From Denitrificimonas halotolerans (GTDB taxonomy: Bacteria; Pseudomonadota; Gammaproteobacteria; Pseudomonadales; Pseudomonadaceae): DNA of 64,000 nt. The position numbers and the translations under genes are program-made. How positions within the stretch are numbered: position 1 is the stretch's first letter; each line of letters begins with the position of its first letter. Below, piece after piece: positions 37,233-46,480 of the stretch. Under the pieces are notes generated by a model. That model ran no database searches. It saw only the letters and a program-made list of their open reading frames with translations, and was not told the DNA's origin. Location of the stretch: assembly GCF_034259425.1 (NCBI RefSeq), contig NZ_JAXIVU010000002.1, forward strand, positions 124,001 to 188,000, given 5' to 3'.

Positions 37233-37280
37233 ACAAAGCAGTCAAGCCGACCGCCTACGGCGGCGGCTTACTTTTGACGT
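37233..37280 (+). repeat. Core of the cassette 2 attC, isolated between two introns
   Basis: 48-bp exon island between the two introns, with the stem AAGCCG(A)CCGCC-TAC-GGCGGCGGCTT and outer GTCAA/TTTGAC. Joined with GGTATA (35301-35306) on the left and TAGCTTC (39121-39127) on the right it forms a 61-bp attC with R'' GGTATAAC and R' G^TTAGCTTC. Both boxes are currently interrupted, so integron recombination here should be blocked unless the introns leave. Confidence 0.85.
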
Positions 37281-39120
37281 GTGTGCCGGGCATGGCACTT
37301 AACTAGCGAGGTGCAAGTCCTCGTGCCAGGTATTCGCAGAGCCGAAGGTTAGCGAAAGGACAAGGGCGTTGTCGCGAGGCAGGGTCTGAAGGAAGTCCAA
37401 CGCGAAATCGCGGGGCGATGAACAAGAACTCAATATGAGGTGTGACATATTCGGGGCCAGCGGGCACGTGACTGCTAAGCCCTCCATCTGCATCTGGAAT
37501 ATGTTTTATAAATTGAGCGTCTACGCGAGGAAAGTTAAGTGTCTTACCCCGGGAGGTCTGCAGTGTGTTGAAGGAGCAACTGACAATGGAGCAATCGATT
37601 GTGACCGCATTGCAGAAATCAGCAGAAGGCATAGTAGGCTGCACTCTTGCAGCTGAAGGCCTGAACAAATCACGGAAAGTACTCGCTGGGGAAGTGTTTC
37701 TGAATGGCACCTGTTAAGCAGTTATCACTGCCTCTGGAAAGTGCAGAGGGTGAATCAGAAATGGGAAACCCAGTTGAACCAAAATCCACCTTTTGTTCAT
37801 CATTGATTGGCCGTGTAGTAGATAGGAATAATCTACTGCGCGCGTTGAAACAAGTTCGCCGCAATAAAGGTGCTCCGGGCATCGACGGCATGAATGTTGA
37901 TGACCTCCTTGATCATCTTAAGCAACACTGGCCGCAGATTCGGCAACAACTCATCGACGGGCACTACAAGCCCAAGCCGGTTAGACGTGTTGAAATTCCA
38001 AAGCCAGATGGTCGCAAGCGCAAGCTGGGCATCCCGACTGTATTGGATCGATTTATACAGCAGGCCATTGCTCAGGTGTTGCAAGAAGAGTGGGATGCTG
38101 ATTTCCATGATCAGAGTTATGGTTTTCGACCCAATAGAAATGCACACCAAGCCATGCGCTACGCACAAAACACAGTACGGCAGGGCTATAGCTGGACTGT
38201 TGATTGTGACTTGGAAGCTTTCTTTGATGGTGTAAACCATGACTTGCTTATGGAACAGCTCAAAGCAAAACACCAAGACCGACAATTGCTTAGGCTGATC
38301 AACCGCTATCTAAAAGCGGGAATCCAGATAAATGGCGTAACACAAACCAGTACCGAAGGCGTGCCACAGGGTGGGCCGTTGTCACCGGTACTCTCGAATA
38401 TTGTGTTGAACCAGTTGGACTGGGAGCTAGAACGTCGGAAGCACCGTTTCGTTCGCTATGCTGATGACTTTGTTGTGTTTGTTAAAAGTCGAGAAGCGGG
38501 TGAGCGCGTAATGAAAGGTCTGCAGCGCTATATTGGCGACTCGCTACGGCTCAAAGTGAATACCCAAAAGAGTGCAGTAGATCGGCCATGGAAACGAACC
38601 TTTCTTGGCTTTACGTTCAGTCAACGAGACCAGAGAATCAAGGTGGCAGATAAATCGCTACTGAAGCTCAAAGCTACGGTTAAATTGCTGAGCCGTCGAA
38701 CAAGAGGCCATTCACTCAAACACATTATCGCAGAGCTAAGAAAGTCCCTGCTTGGTAGGAAAGCGTACTTCGACATAGCTGAAGTGCTGAGCCCTCTGCG
38801 TGATGTGGATAAATGGATTCGACGACGATTGCGTAGTTATATTTGGAAGCAATGGGGGCGCAAAGGCTATCGGATGCTTAGGCGCTTGGGTGTTGATCGA
38901 TGGCTGGCATGGAATACTGCTAAGTCGGCTCATGGCCCGTGGCGATTAAGCGCAAGTCCAGCCCTTTACCGAGCGCTACCAAACAGATACTTTAAGAACT
39001 TGGGGCTGCCAGAACTGGCGGCCAGATGAAATTTAAAGAGATTTGAACCGCCGTGGTACGTAACCCGTATGCCCGGTGGTGTGGGAGGAGAGACGTCGTG
39101 AGGCGTCTCCCTATCCCGAT
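37281..39120 (+). mobile_element. Group IIC-attC intron 2 in the R' box of the cassette 2 attC
   Basis: Begins GTGTGCCGGGCATGGC at 37281 and ends TATCCCGAT at 39120, about 1.84 kb. Domain V-like sequence (GAACCGCCGTGGTACG, GTATGCCCGGTGG) and a domain VI stem (GGAGAGACG-TCGTGAGG-CGTCTCC) precede the 3' end. Joined flanks ACGT/TAGCTTC rebuild the R' box GTTAGCTTC. The orientation is opposite to intron 1, and the encoded protein is clearly different in sequence, so these are two separate insertions. Confidence 0.88.
37704..39029 (+). CDS. ltrA: Group II intron reverse transcriptase/maturase 2
   Basis: 441-residue intron-encoded protein with GAPGIDGMNVDDLLDHL, GIPTVLDRFIQQAIAQVL, YGFRPNRNAHQAM, the catalytic YADD in FVRYADDFVVFV, and a maturase domain (FLGFTFSQRDQRIKVA). 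No endonuclease domain. Only moderately similar to the protein of intron 1. It should assist splicing and mobility of intron 2 and appears intact. Confidence 0.92.
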   Translation: MAPVKQLSLPLESAEGESEMGNPVEPKSTFCSSLIGRVVDRNNLLRALKQVRRNKGAPGIDGMNVDDLLDHLKQHWPQIRQQLIDGHYKPKPVRRVEIPKPDGRKRKLGIPTVLDRFIQQAIAQVLQEEWDADFHDQSYGFRPNRNAHQAMRYAQNTVRQGYSWTVDCDLEAFFDGVNHDLLMEQLKAKHQDRQLLRLINRYLKAGIQINGVTQTSTEGVPQGGPLSPVLSNIVLNQLDWELERRKHRFVRYADDFVVFVKSREAGERVMKGLQRYIGDSLRLKVNTQKSAVDRPWKRTFLGFTFSQRDQRIKVADKSLLKLKATVKLLSRRTRGHSLKHIIAELRKSLLGRKAYFDIAEVLSPLRDVDKWIRRRLRSYIWKQWGRKGYRMLRRLGVDRWLAWNTAKSAHGPWRLSASPALYRALPNRYFKNLGLPELAAR

Positions 39121-39219
39121 TAGCTTCAAATTGCTAATGGAACATCATTATATACTCAAGGCATAGAATGGTTCGGGTGAATTCATTATTGAAATCAATT
39201 AGAAAAGGCGAGATGGGTT

Positions 39220-42200
39220 TTGAGTTTAAACAATGCACATGAAGGTTATGATTACCAAGATTTAATAACAAGCTACTTTGTTTTAAAGGAAATTTTAGAT
39301 GGTAATCTTGATATTATTTTTTCAGTTGATAAAAAGAATACTACAGGAAATACTCCTGATAGATTTGATGATTTAGTTATTATTAATGGTTCTGATATAC
39401 AACGTAAACAAATCAAATACAGTAATGAAGCTACCTCAAAAGTACTAACAAAAGATTATCTTTCAAGTGATAGTCATTATTCTATTGCCCTTCACAAATT
39501 GTTTGAAACATGGAAAGAACTTAAAACTCCTACTACTGAATTTAGATTATGTTTAGCATGGGAAGAACCAGCTAATGATGATATTACAAGAGTATTAGAG
39601 TTACAGACTGAGAAGTCGTCATTTAATGATTTTCCAACAAAAGTTTTTAAAATTAATCTTGATCGTTTATGGGAAGAGTCTCCAGAGAACTTTAATCGTT
39701 GGGATAGCCTTAGTCGTTACGTAAGAAATAACAATACTGATAGAAATGAATTTAATGAATTTTGTAATTCATTGCTGATTGAAGTGGGTTTACCTAAGGC
39801 GAGTTTGAAGTTTAATACGCCAAGTGAGCTAGAATTTATATTAATAGAGCAAGCGCAACGATTAGGTATAGGGAAATACCCAAATGATGATGTTTATATT
39901 TCTGATTTTTTAGTTCGATTAGCTAAATTAACTGGCGCATATAGAACAGGTTCCATTCAAGTCTCAGCAAAAGACATACTTTCTGAGCTACGAGTAAGAA
40001 CAGATTTTGGCAGCATAAAACAAAAATTTGAAATTGATCAAAACAAAAACATTATTTCAGATGAAAAAAATAATTGGTTTCTTGATAAGGTTGTTACTAA
40101 CAAAAAAACATTGTTACTTGGTGAGCCTGGGGCGGGAAAGTCTTGGTTTTTAACAAACTTTATTGAATTCTTAAGTAAAATTGACCGTGTTGCTATAAGA
40201 CACTATTGCTTTACAAGTACGGAAGACTCTTATTTTGAACAACGAGTTAGTTCAGATGTATTCTTTGGTAATTTGATAAGTGATATTGAAAGATACTTTC
40301 CACAAATAAAACAAAAAAAACAGCAACTATTTGCCTCTAATTTAGATGAACTAAATTTAATGCTTTCAGCTATTGAAACACCAATAATAATAATAGTTGA
40401 TGGTTTAGATCATATTAATAGAGTCTTACAAACTTCAGCTACTTTATCTAAAGAAAAGACAAAAATTATTGGCTACATATCAAGGATTAAGCTGCCCACT
40501 AACATTAGTATTGTTTTGGGGTCTCAGCCTGTAGATGAGGTAGAGGAGCTAACAAACAAATTTGAATTTATTAAAGTAAAATTACCCGAATGGAATATTT
40601 TAGATACGGAAGAACTGGTGAAAAGGTATGGATATGAAGATGTTCAAATTGATGATCAAAATCTATCTATACTACTTCATGAAAAAAGTGAAGGAAGCCC
40701 CCTTTATTTGACTTATATACTAAAGACTCTCTGTGAACATCATTTAATTACAAAAGAGCTGATAGAGAGCTTGCCTAAATATGACTTCAATCTCAAAAAC
40801 TATTATGAATATCTAACAAATCAAATTATTAACAACACAACCTCTGAAATTTTATCCTGTCTCGACTTCTCCGTGAGTAGAAAAGAATTAAAGGAAATAA
40901 TACCTATGAAGCATCATTTTAATGCTGATATTAAAGTGTTATCTCCTGTTTTATCTGAGAACAGTTCAAGAGGAGGGATAAAGTTATATCATGATAGTTT
41001 TAGGCGATTTAATATTGAGAAACTATCATCTATTGCTGATATCAATGAGATATACGCATTCATAATAAAGTGGCTAAGTAATAATGGTTTTTACTCAAAT
41101 GACAAGTCATACAGGTATTTACTAAATTATTTAATTCGTTCAGCGCAGTATGATGAAGCGAGCAATTATGCAGATAACAATTTTTTATCAAAAAGTTTAT
41201 ATTACGGCCATTCAGAATCACTGATAAAAAATAATTATAAAAATTTTTTGCATATTGCCGAAAAATCTCATGATTGGTCTCTTTTTATATATGCGGCTGA
41301 ATTGAATAGAGCCATTTCAACAACCAATTCTGAAGAGCATCATAGCCAATTTTTAGAAAATTTTGAGCTATACTTTGAAGCAATTTGCTCCATATATGGG
41401 AGTGAAAAAGCTAACGCACTTTTATTTTTTAATGGAGAAAAGAACTTTAGTGATAGACATACCGCCAAAGGATTTAAAACATTACAAAAATATGGTTATT
41501 CACCATCTTGGAAGGAAGTTCAGGGGTTATTTGAAAATGGCGTCGCGTTAGAAGATTTTGAATATTTCATGTGTTATCAGATTCAAGAGAATAATGATTT
41601 GAATGAAATTTTCACTTCACTTTTAACAGAAGAATACTCAAATTACCTCCGAATTTTTGTTACTGAGCTTTTCAGTCACAAAGGTTTTGATGCAGTAGCA
41701 AATTGTTATGAAAACATTAATAATGATTGCGATGAATCTATAGCTCGTAAAATTAACGCCGCTTTAGATAGAGTAAACAGTGATAAAAAGCTTCCTGTTA
41801 CAGAGGAAGTTCAATCTTGTAAACTGAAACCTTTGAATCTAAATTTCACTAACGATTACATTAAAGAGGATGAACTGTCTCATTTTTATTTTAATGTGAC
41901 ACAATATTTGCACGCAGATATAGAGACTCTAATAGAGTTCGAAAAAGGAATACCATCAAGTAACTTTTTTTACAATTGGCTAAAGTATTTTATCAGGTTA
42001 TTGCTTATCGAGCATAAATCTTCCAGTTCAAACATAGAAAGCGATATTGTTGATAATATAAAATTTTTAGCAAGTGACACTTCTCCCTATAAAGGAACTC
42101 CAAGAGCTATAGATTTTACCTACAGAAATGGTGGCTTAATTGACCAAACAATTTCACAAAGCCTAAGGCATGTTAAATCACGGAAAGCTTGGGAAGAGGT

Positions 42201-43962
42201 GATTAAAGAATTAAATAAAATTCCGTATTCGACTCTTTCTATAATCGAAAGTGAATTCTTAAATGAAAATAATATCCATTATATTATTGATAGCTATGAA
42301 CTCTTTGAACAATCTGACGATGAAAATTATAGTCAATATGCTGACTATTCATTTAAAAAAGCTATCTATTATGGAAAGATAGAAGAGTTAGATAAAGCAA
42401 AGGAAGAGTTAAGAAAAGCACTCAAGTTAATAACAAGCTACACATTTCGAAAAGATACAACCCTCAGCGAAATCATTGACCCACTACCTGCTATCAATCG
42501 ATTTAATTCAGAGTTCGCCCTGCAATATTCAAAAAATCTAAAATACTTGACTGATGCTGTAATGAAACATACAGAAGATGGTAAGGATACTAGATGGTTG
42601 ACTATTAATTGGTTTGAACAGCTACTAAATGTCGATTATAAATTGGCTTCCTTGTATTTAGTTAATGAGCTTTTAACAAACGAGTATTTTTGGAAGTTAG
42701 ATTACATGTATGTCTATTACTTACAAGAAAGTCACGATGTTGATCCTATAATTCTTAATTTTCTTTATAAATTGTCTCCGACAAATAATAGAGATAACTA
42801 TCTTAATGGTTTTTTGGATGTAATTACCAAGCTAGTAAATATAGATGAAAAGCTAGCAAAACTATCTTTAATTAACTTGTCTGCCAGAGATTGGAATGAC
42901 TCTTATAATACATTAAACAGTTCAACAGAAGCTAGGCTTAATGAATTATTGGAGCAATTTGGATTAAACAATTATTTTCCTATTAAAAGTTCAAAAAAAG
43001 AAGCCGTGAGTCATTCTTTTAATGACCAAAAGTTAGCAGATATATTAACAAAACAGATTTGTAGAGAAGCTTCTCTGAGATTGAAAAATCGAGCTGAGTT
43101 AATAAATTATTATGATAAGAAAGACAGATTATCTGATGAAGACTTTAATTTTCTTTATTTTTACCTGCAAGAGAGTAACCATGAAGAATTCGCAAAGGAG
43201 CTGTTGATTTCAATTATCAAAAAGAGGTTTCCAAGTGATGTCGAAGAACATTATAAAAAAACAAGTTCGTTAATTGAACTATTACCTTTAACTGAAGAAA
43301 CTAAAATTTTTCTTTTTGTCTATAACTTTGTCTATTCAAAGGATGGTTGGTATTCAAGCTTTGTTAATAAAGAATCATTAAATAAAGCAATAAAACTTAA
43401 TCAAGAAAAGTCATTAATAACATTAGCAAAAGCACTGCGTGAAATATTTACTACTTCTGGTTTTTTATATAAATATACCGCTAATATAATCATTGCATTC
43501 GAATATGCAGGCCTAAGTGAAGATGCAATTTTATCTATGTATAAAAGGAGTTTTGATTTTATCGAAAATAGATTACCTAGTACGAGTGATTTTGCATGGG
43601 ATAATGTTGAGAGCTTAGAATTATCAGAAATGAATAATGATGAACTTGCTGTTGTACTTATTCTTAGTAAATCGAAAAATTTAGATGCCTTTGTTCAAAA
43701 GGAAATCATTGTAGCTATCAGCTATATTTTGAGACATGATGAATCACTATTGATAAAACCGTTCAGATGGTTATTTAATAATATAGAGAGTTTCAACCAA
43801 CTATTTGTTGCAAGTGTACTAGAGTTATTATTGCTTGAAATTGGTAACCATCCTTTACTGTTAGACAGTCTTAAAGATAAATTTAGGAATACACTTCAAA
43901 TAGATAATTTGTATATCCACAATAATCTTCAAGATATTTTGAATGGTTCTTATCATGAATAA
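39220..43962 (+). CDS. Cap4-like nuclease/STAND NTPase (Avs-like), cassette 3
   Basis: 1580-residue predicted antiphage sensor-effector. The N-terminus (EGYDYQDLITSYFVLKEIL, then DDLVI and QRKQIKY) has the D...QxK pattern of Cap4/DUF4297 PD-(D/E)XK DNA nucleases. A STAND/NACHT-like ATPase follows with Walker A LLLGEPGAGKSWF near residue 298 and Walker B IIIIVDGLDHI near 390, plus EGSPLYL near 491. The remaining thousand residues are helical and repeat-like and presumably sense a phage protein. The domain order resembles Avs2-type AVAST proteins. TTG start. Very AT-rich with short codon repertoire, unlike the core genes. The following gene overlaps it. Nuclease and sensor roles are inferred. 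Confidence 0.75.
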   Translation: MSLNNAHEGYDYQDLITSYFVLKEILDGNLDIIFSVDKKNTTGNTPDRFDDLVIINGSDIQRKQIKYSNEATSKVLTKDYLSSDSHYSIALHKLFETWKELKTPTTEFRLCLAWEEPANDDITRVLELQTEKSSFNDFPTKVFKINLDRLWEESPENFNRWDSLSRYVRNNNTDRNEFNEFCNSLLIEVGLPKASLKFNTPSELEFILIEQAQRLGIGKYPNDDVYISDFLVRLAKLTGAYRTGSIQVSAKDILSELRVRTDFGSIKQKFEIDQNKNIISDEKNNWFLDKVVTNKKTLLLGEPGAGKSWFLTNFIEFLSKIDRVAIRHYCFTSTEDSYFEQRVSSDVFFGNLISDIERYFPQIKQKKQQLFASNLDELNLMLSAIETPIIIIVDGLDHINRVLQTSATLSKEKTKIIGYISRIKLPTNISIVLGSQPVDEVEELTNKFEFIKVKLPEWNILDTEELVKRYGYEDVQIDDQNLSILLHEKSEGSPLYLTYILKTLCEHHLITKELIESLPKYDFNLKNYYEYLTNQIINNTTSEILSCLDFSVSRKELKEIIPMKHHFNADIKVLSPVLSENSSRGGIKLYHDSFRRFNIEKLSSIADINEIYAFIIKWLSNNGFYSNDKSYRYLLNYLIRSAQYDEASNYADNNFLSKSLYYGHSESLIKNNYKNFLHIAEKSHDWSLFIYAAELNRAISTTNSEEHHSQFLENFELYFEAICSIYGSEKANALLFFNGEKNFSDRHTAKGFKTLQKYGYSPSWKEVQGLFENGVALEDFEYFMCYQIQENNDLNEIFTSLLTEEYSNYLRIFVTELFSHKGFDAVANCYENINNDCDESIARKINAALDRVNSDKKLPVTEEVQSCKLKPLNLNFTNDYIKEDELSHFYFNVTQYLHADIETLIEFEKGIPSSNFFYNWLKYFIRLLLIEHKSSSSNIESDIVDNIKFLASDTSPYKGTPRAIDFTYRNGGLIDQTISQSLRHVKSRKAWEEVIKELNKIPYSTLSIIESEFLNENNIHYIIDSYELFEQSDDENYSQYADYSFKKAIYYGKIEELDKAKEELRKALKLITSYTFRKDTTLSEIIDPLPAINRFNSEFALQYSKNLKYLTDAVMKHTEDGKDTRWLTINWFEQLLNVDYKLASLYLVNELLTNEYFWKLDYMYVYYLQESHDVDPIILNFLYKLSPTNNRDNYLNGFLDVITKLVNIDEKLAKLSLINLSARDWNDSYNTLNSSTEARLNELLEQFGLNNYFPIKSSKKEAVSHSFNDQKLADILTKQICREASLRLKNRAELINYYDKKDRLSDEDFNFLYFYLQESNHEEFAKELLISIIKKRFPSDVEEHYKKTSSLIELLPLTEETKIFLFVYNFVYSKDGWYSSFVNKESLNKAIKLNQEKSLITLAKALREIFTTSGFLYKYTANIIIAFEYAGLSEDAILSMYKRSFDFIENRLPSTSDFAWDNVESLELSEMNNDELAVVLILSKSKNLDAFVQKEIIVAISYILRHDESLLIKPFRWLFNNIESFNQLFVASVLELLLLEIGNHPLLLDSLKDKFRNTLQIDNLYIHNNLQDILNGSYHE

Positions 43963-44818
43963 GCAAATTTTAGATAGGATAAGTAGGAATAAATATATTG
44001 TCTATTTAGATAATATTGGTATTGATATTGATGCGATAAAAAAGGAAATAACAAAAAATATTAGCGAAAACGAAATAGAAATATTCTTCAATCGCTCTCA
44101 GCAGCGATTATCTCCTAATGTCTACCTCGATAGCGTAGTCTTTATGTGCGTATGTAAATATTTATACAGCAATTATAAAGGCTCAATGATTTTTGAAAAT
44201 GAAACAAAGCTAGATATAAAAACAATTATTGCTACATCACACTCCTTAATCCAAAGACCCAACATACCAAAACCTTATGATGTAAAGGTAGGCTTTAAAG
44301 AACCAGGCCATGAAAGTGATTTTAGAGTAATATCAAGGTTTGAAAGAGAACTTAGTGAAAATCATTATGGAGAAAAAGGGCAAAACACAGGAAGAGTAAT
44401 ATTTGAAGGTTTGCTTCCATATAAAATAGAAATAAATCCGTTGATTGATAAGTTTCCATCTAACCAAATTTGGGAAAATAGTTACTATGTTGGAGAGCCT
44501 TTTATACAGGGCTTTAATGCAAGTGTTGATAGCATCGAATCACAATATGTTTTATGGATAAATAGCCAATTGTTAAATATGCTTGGGCTAAGATTGGATA
44601 ATTACAATAATGGGCTAAGAGCTTTAAATAGTAATAATGAAGTCGTTTTGATATTTAGGTGCTGGAGAGATCAGTTAATTGGTAACGGAGCTTCATTTGT
44701 AGGGGTGGGTTCTAATATCGCTAAATTAGAAGGTTGCGACTTAATATTAAGAGAGGATTATTTTAATAAGCTAAAAAAGATAGTTCCTAATGTGGTTTAT
44801 TATACGGAAGTACTTTAA
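43955..44818 (+). CDS. Unrecognised partner protein, cassette 3
   Basis: 287-residue protein (MNKQILDRISRNKYIVYLDN...) starting at the ATG at 43955, or 12 bp earlier; it overlaps the STAND gene by 8 bp, so the two are cotranslated. I recognise no domain. It is AT-rich, has no signal peptide or membrane segment, and contains conserved-looking blocks such as KVGFKEPGHESDFRVISRF and YYVGEPFIQGFNASVDSIES near the middle, and FRCWRDQLIGNGASFVG near the C-terminus. The location suggests a regulator, target adaptor or second effector of the nuclease/NTPase, which is inference only. Confidence 0.7.
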   Translation: MNKQILDRISRNKYIVYLDNIGIDIDAIKKEITKNISENEIEIFFNRSQQRLSPNVYLDSVVFMCVCKYLYSNYKGSMIFENETKLDIKTIIATSHSLIQRPNIPKPYDVKVGFKEPGHESDFRVISRFERELSENHYGEKGQNTGRVIFEGLLPYKIEINPLIDKFPSNQIWENSYYVGEPFIQGFNASVDSIESQYVLWINSQLLNMLGLRLDNYNNGLRALNSNNEVVLIFRCWRDQLIGNGASFVGVGSNIAKLEGCDLILREDYFNKLKKIVPNVVYYTEVL

Positions 44819-44825
44819 CATGCTG

Positions 44826-44925
44826 GAAGCTAACAAATCAAAGCACTCGGACATGGTAAAGCTGTCATCTTTTTTGTTCCAAAAAAGATGACAGCTTTAC
44901 CAAGCCGGTGTTTGAAGCATTAGGC
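44826..44925 (+). repeat. attC site of cassette 3, with long perfect stem
   Basis: R'' GAAGCTAAC (44826-44834) is the exact partner of cassette start GTTAGCTTC. The centre is a perfect 22-bp inverted repeat (44854-44875 with 44881-44902) around a 5-nt loop. The R' side reads CATTAGGC (44918-44925): the G normally cut before TT is A here. The long stem could also act as a terminator. Confidence 0.8.
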
Positions 44926-44938
44926 AATACGAGGGGAC

Positions 44939-45380
44939 ATGGAAAAATTAATATCACTCCACAAGCACTGGCTCAATGCAGATGCTGTAAAAGAAGTCGT
45001 TGCGACTGAGATCGGGGGTGATCATGGCCTTCCGGAGGGCTTGGCGGAATTCGCAGAGCTTCACTCGTCATTTGCAAGGCTATCTGTGCTTTACGGGCTG
45101 ATCTACGTCGTAATAGAAGGTTACAAGGAGCTTAAATGTACCAACCCAAAAGTGGATGAGTGATAAGGCCTGACTTTCTCAAGAAGACTTTGTAGACGCA
45201 CTTCGACTTTTTAGAAACTCCATATTTCATTTTCAGAAGGACCCTATACCCGAAAAAGCAATGAAATTCCTAGAACTTCCTGAAAGTGAAAATTGGATCA
45301 GAGCGTTACACCTAGCTTTTAAAAAGTTCTTTGAGGCAGAGCTGCCAATAAAAGAAATGATGGATCAACTAAATGCCTAA
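44939..45380 (+). pseudogene. Frameshifted HEPN-like cassette protein, cassette 4
   Basis: The first frame gives 74 residues (MEKLISLHKHWLNADAVKEV ... TNPKVDE) and stops at 45161. The reading continues smoothly in another frame from 45174 (LSQEDFVDALRLFRNSIFHF) to the stop at 45378-45380 inside the attC. Together they make about 145 residues. RNSIFH fits the Rx4H motif of HEPN ribonuclease-like proteins. The 13 bases between the two halves (TGATAAGGCCTGA) shift the frame by one. Either a true inactivation or a sequencing error; the HEPN assignment is tentative. Confidence 0.6.
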
Positions 45381-45453
45381 CAAAGCCAGCCAGAGGGACC
45401 AAAAAACCGCCGCTTCGCTCTGGTTTTTCGGCCCCTGCTGGCGGCGTTATGCC
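45375..45453 (+). repeat. attC site of cassette 4
   Basis: R'' GCCTAAC (45375-45381) and R' G^TTATGCC (45446-45453), with inner arms CCAGCCAGAGGGACC and GCCCCTGCTGGCGG and a terminal AAAAAACC/GGTTTTT stem. A classical attC. The gene stop codon lies in the R'' box. Confidence 0.9.
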
Positions 45454-45479
45454 ATATCTAACAAGGCAATGGAGTGGAA

Positions 45480-46388
45480 ATGTCGATATCAACAATTACA
45501 AGCTCAATAAATAGATTACAAAAGGAAGTCGCTGATCTTTATCATAAAATCAGTTTAGAAACCAAAAAAGAGTCCGAATGTGGTAATAAAATAGGCCAAG
45601 TAGAAAGAAGTATTACTAAAAACACTAACGTTACTACCTTAAAAAGCAAAAGTGCTGAAATCCAAAGGAAACAAGCAGAAATAGCTAAAATTCAGGTTAA
45701 AAAAGCAGGTCTTCATAGAAAGCTATCAGATAGTGAAGGAAAGTTGTTGAAGTTCAAACAAGACTTGCTAAAGGAAGAAGAGAAAGAACGTAAGAAGCAA
45801 GCTGCCATATATGATAGAGAGCGAAAAAAAATAGCTGCCTTAGAAAAGAAACAGCAGAGAGAACAATTAGCATATCAACGTCAATTACAGGCTGAGATTA
45901 AGCAAACTGCTAACATGGTGACTTCTGTTGAAAATACTGTAAATACGTCATCGTTAGAGTCAAGCGATGTTGAATTTGACTTGTTTATTTCGCATGCGTC
46001 AGAAGATAAAGATGAGTTCGTTAGGCCCCTAGCTGAAACACTTGAAAATATAGGTGTAAAAGTTTGGTACGACGAGTTCACTCTTAAAGTCGGTGATAGC
46101 TTGCGAAAGAGTATTGATCAGGGGTTAGTTAAATCTAGATTTGGAACCGTTATTTTATCTTCTGCATTCTGTGCCAAAAACTGGACACAATATGAACTTG
46201 ATTCGATGGTCGCTAGAGAAATGAATGGGCATAAAATGATATTACCTATCTGGCATAAAATTACGAAAGATGAAGTGATGAATTTCAGTCCAGCATTAGC
46301 AGATAAGGTCGCGTTGAATACATCATTACAGAGTATTGAAGAAATTGCTGGTGAGCTTGCTGAAGTCATTTTGAGCACAAAGGCATAA
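45480..46388 (+). CDS. Coiled coil-TIR domain protein, cassette 5
   Basis: 302-residue protein. Residues 1 to about 160 form a Lys/Glu/Gln-rich coiled coil (ERKKQAAIYDRERKKIAALE). A C-terminal TIR domain starts FDLFISHASEDKDEFVRPLA near 166, with VKVWYDEFTLKVGDSL and the catalytic-type Glu in QYELDSMVAREM near 238. Bacterial TIR domains of this form cleave NAD or make cyclic signals in phage defence. The coiled coil probably drives assembly. ATG at 45480 after GGAG. It occupies its own cassette; activity is inferred. Confidence 0.85.
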   Translation: MSISTITSSINRLQKEVADLYHKISLETKKESECGNKIGQVERSITKNTNVTTLKSKSAEIQRKQAEIAKIQVKKAGLHRKLSDSEGKLLKFKQDLLKEEEKERKKQAAIYDRERKKIAALEKKQQREQLAYQRQLQAEIKQTANMVTSVENTVNTSSLESSDVEFDLFISHASEDKDEFVRPLAETLENIGVKVWYDEFTLKVGDSLRKSIDQGLVKSRFGTVILSSAFCAKNWTQYELDSMVAREMNGHKMILPIWHKITKDEVMNFSPALADKVALNTSLQSIEEIAGELAEVILSTKA

Positions 46389-46455
46389 CAAGCGCATGTT
46401 GCCGACTGGTTTTCCGCTGAGCTCCAAACCAGCCGCAAATGTAAGCGTTAGCATC
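46382..46455 (+). repeat. attC site of cassette 5
   Basis: R'' GGCATAAC (46382-46389), the partner of cassette start GTTATGCC, and R' G^TTAGCATC (46447-46455). The arms CTGGTTTTCCGC and CTCCAAACCAG give the stem. Closely similar to the attC of cassette 1. Confidence 0.9.
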
Positions 46456-46480
46456 AAAAACACTGAGGAGGTACAGTCTA

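Noticed and set aside
37229..37234. GTGTACGCC at 37234 as the first base of intron 1, as in many group II introns.
   Set aside because: With that border the joined flanks would lose two bases of the attC; starting at 37232 gives TTTGT/TATACC and restores the exact R'' box. The precise end still needs RNA evidence.
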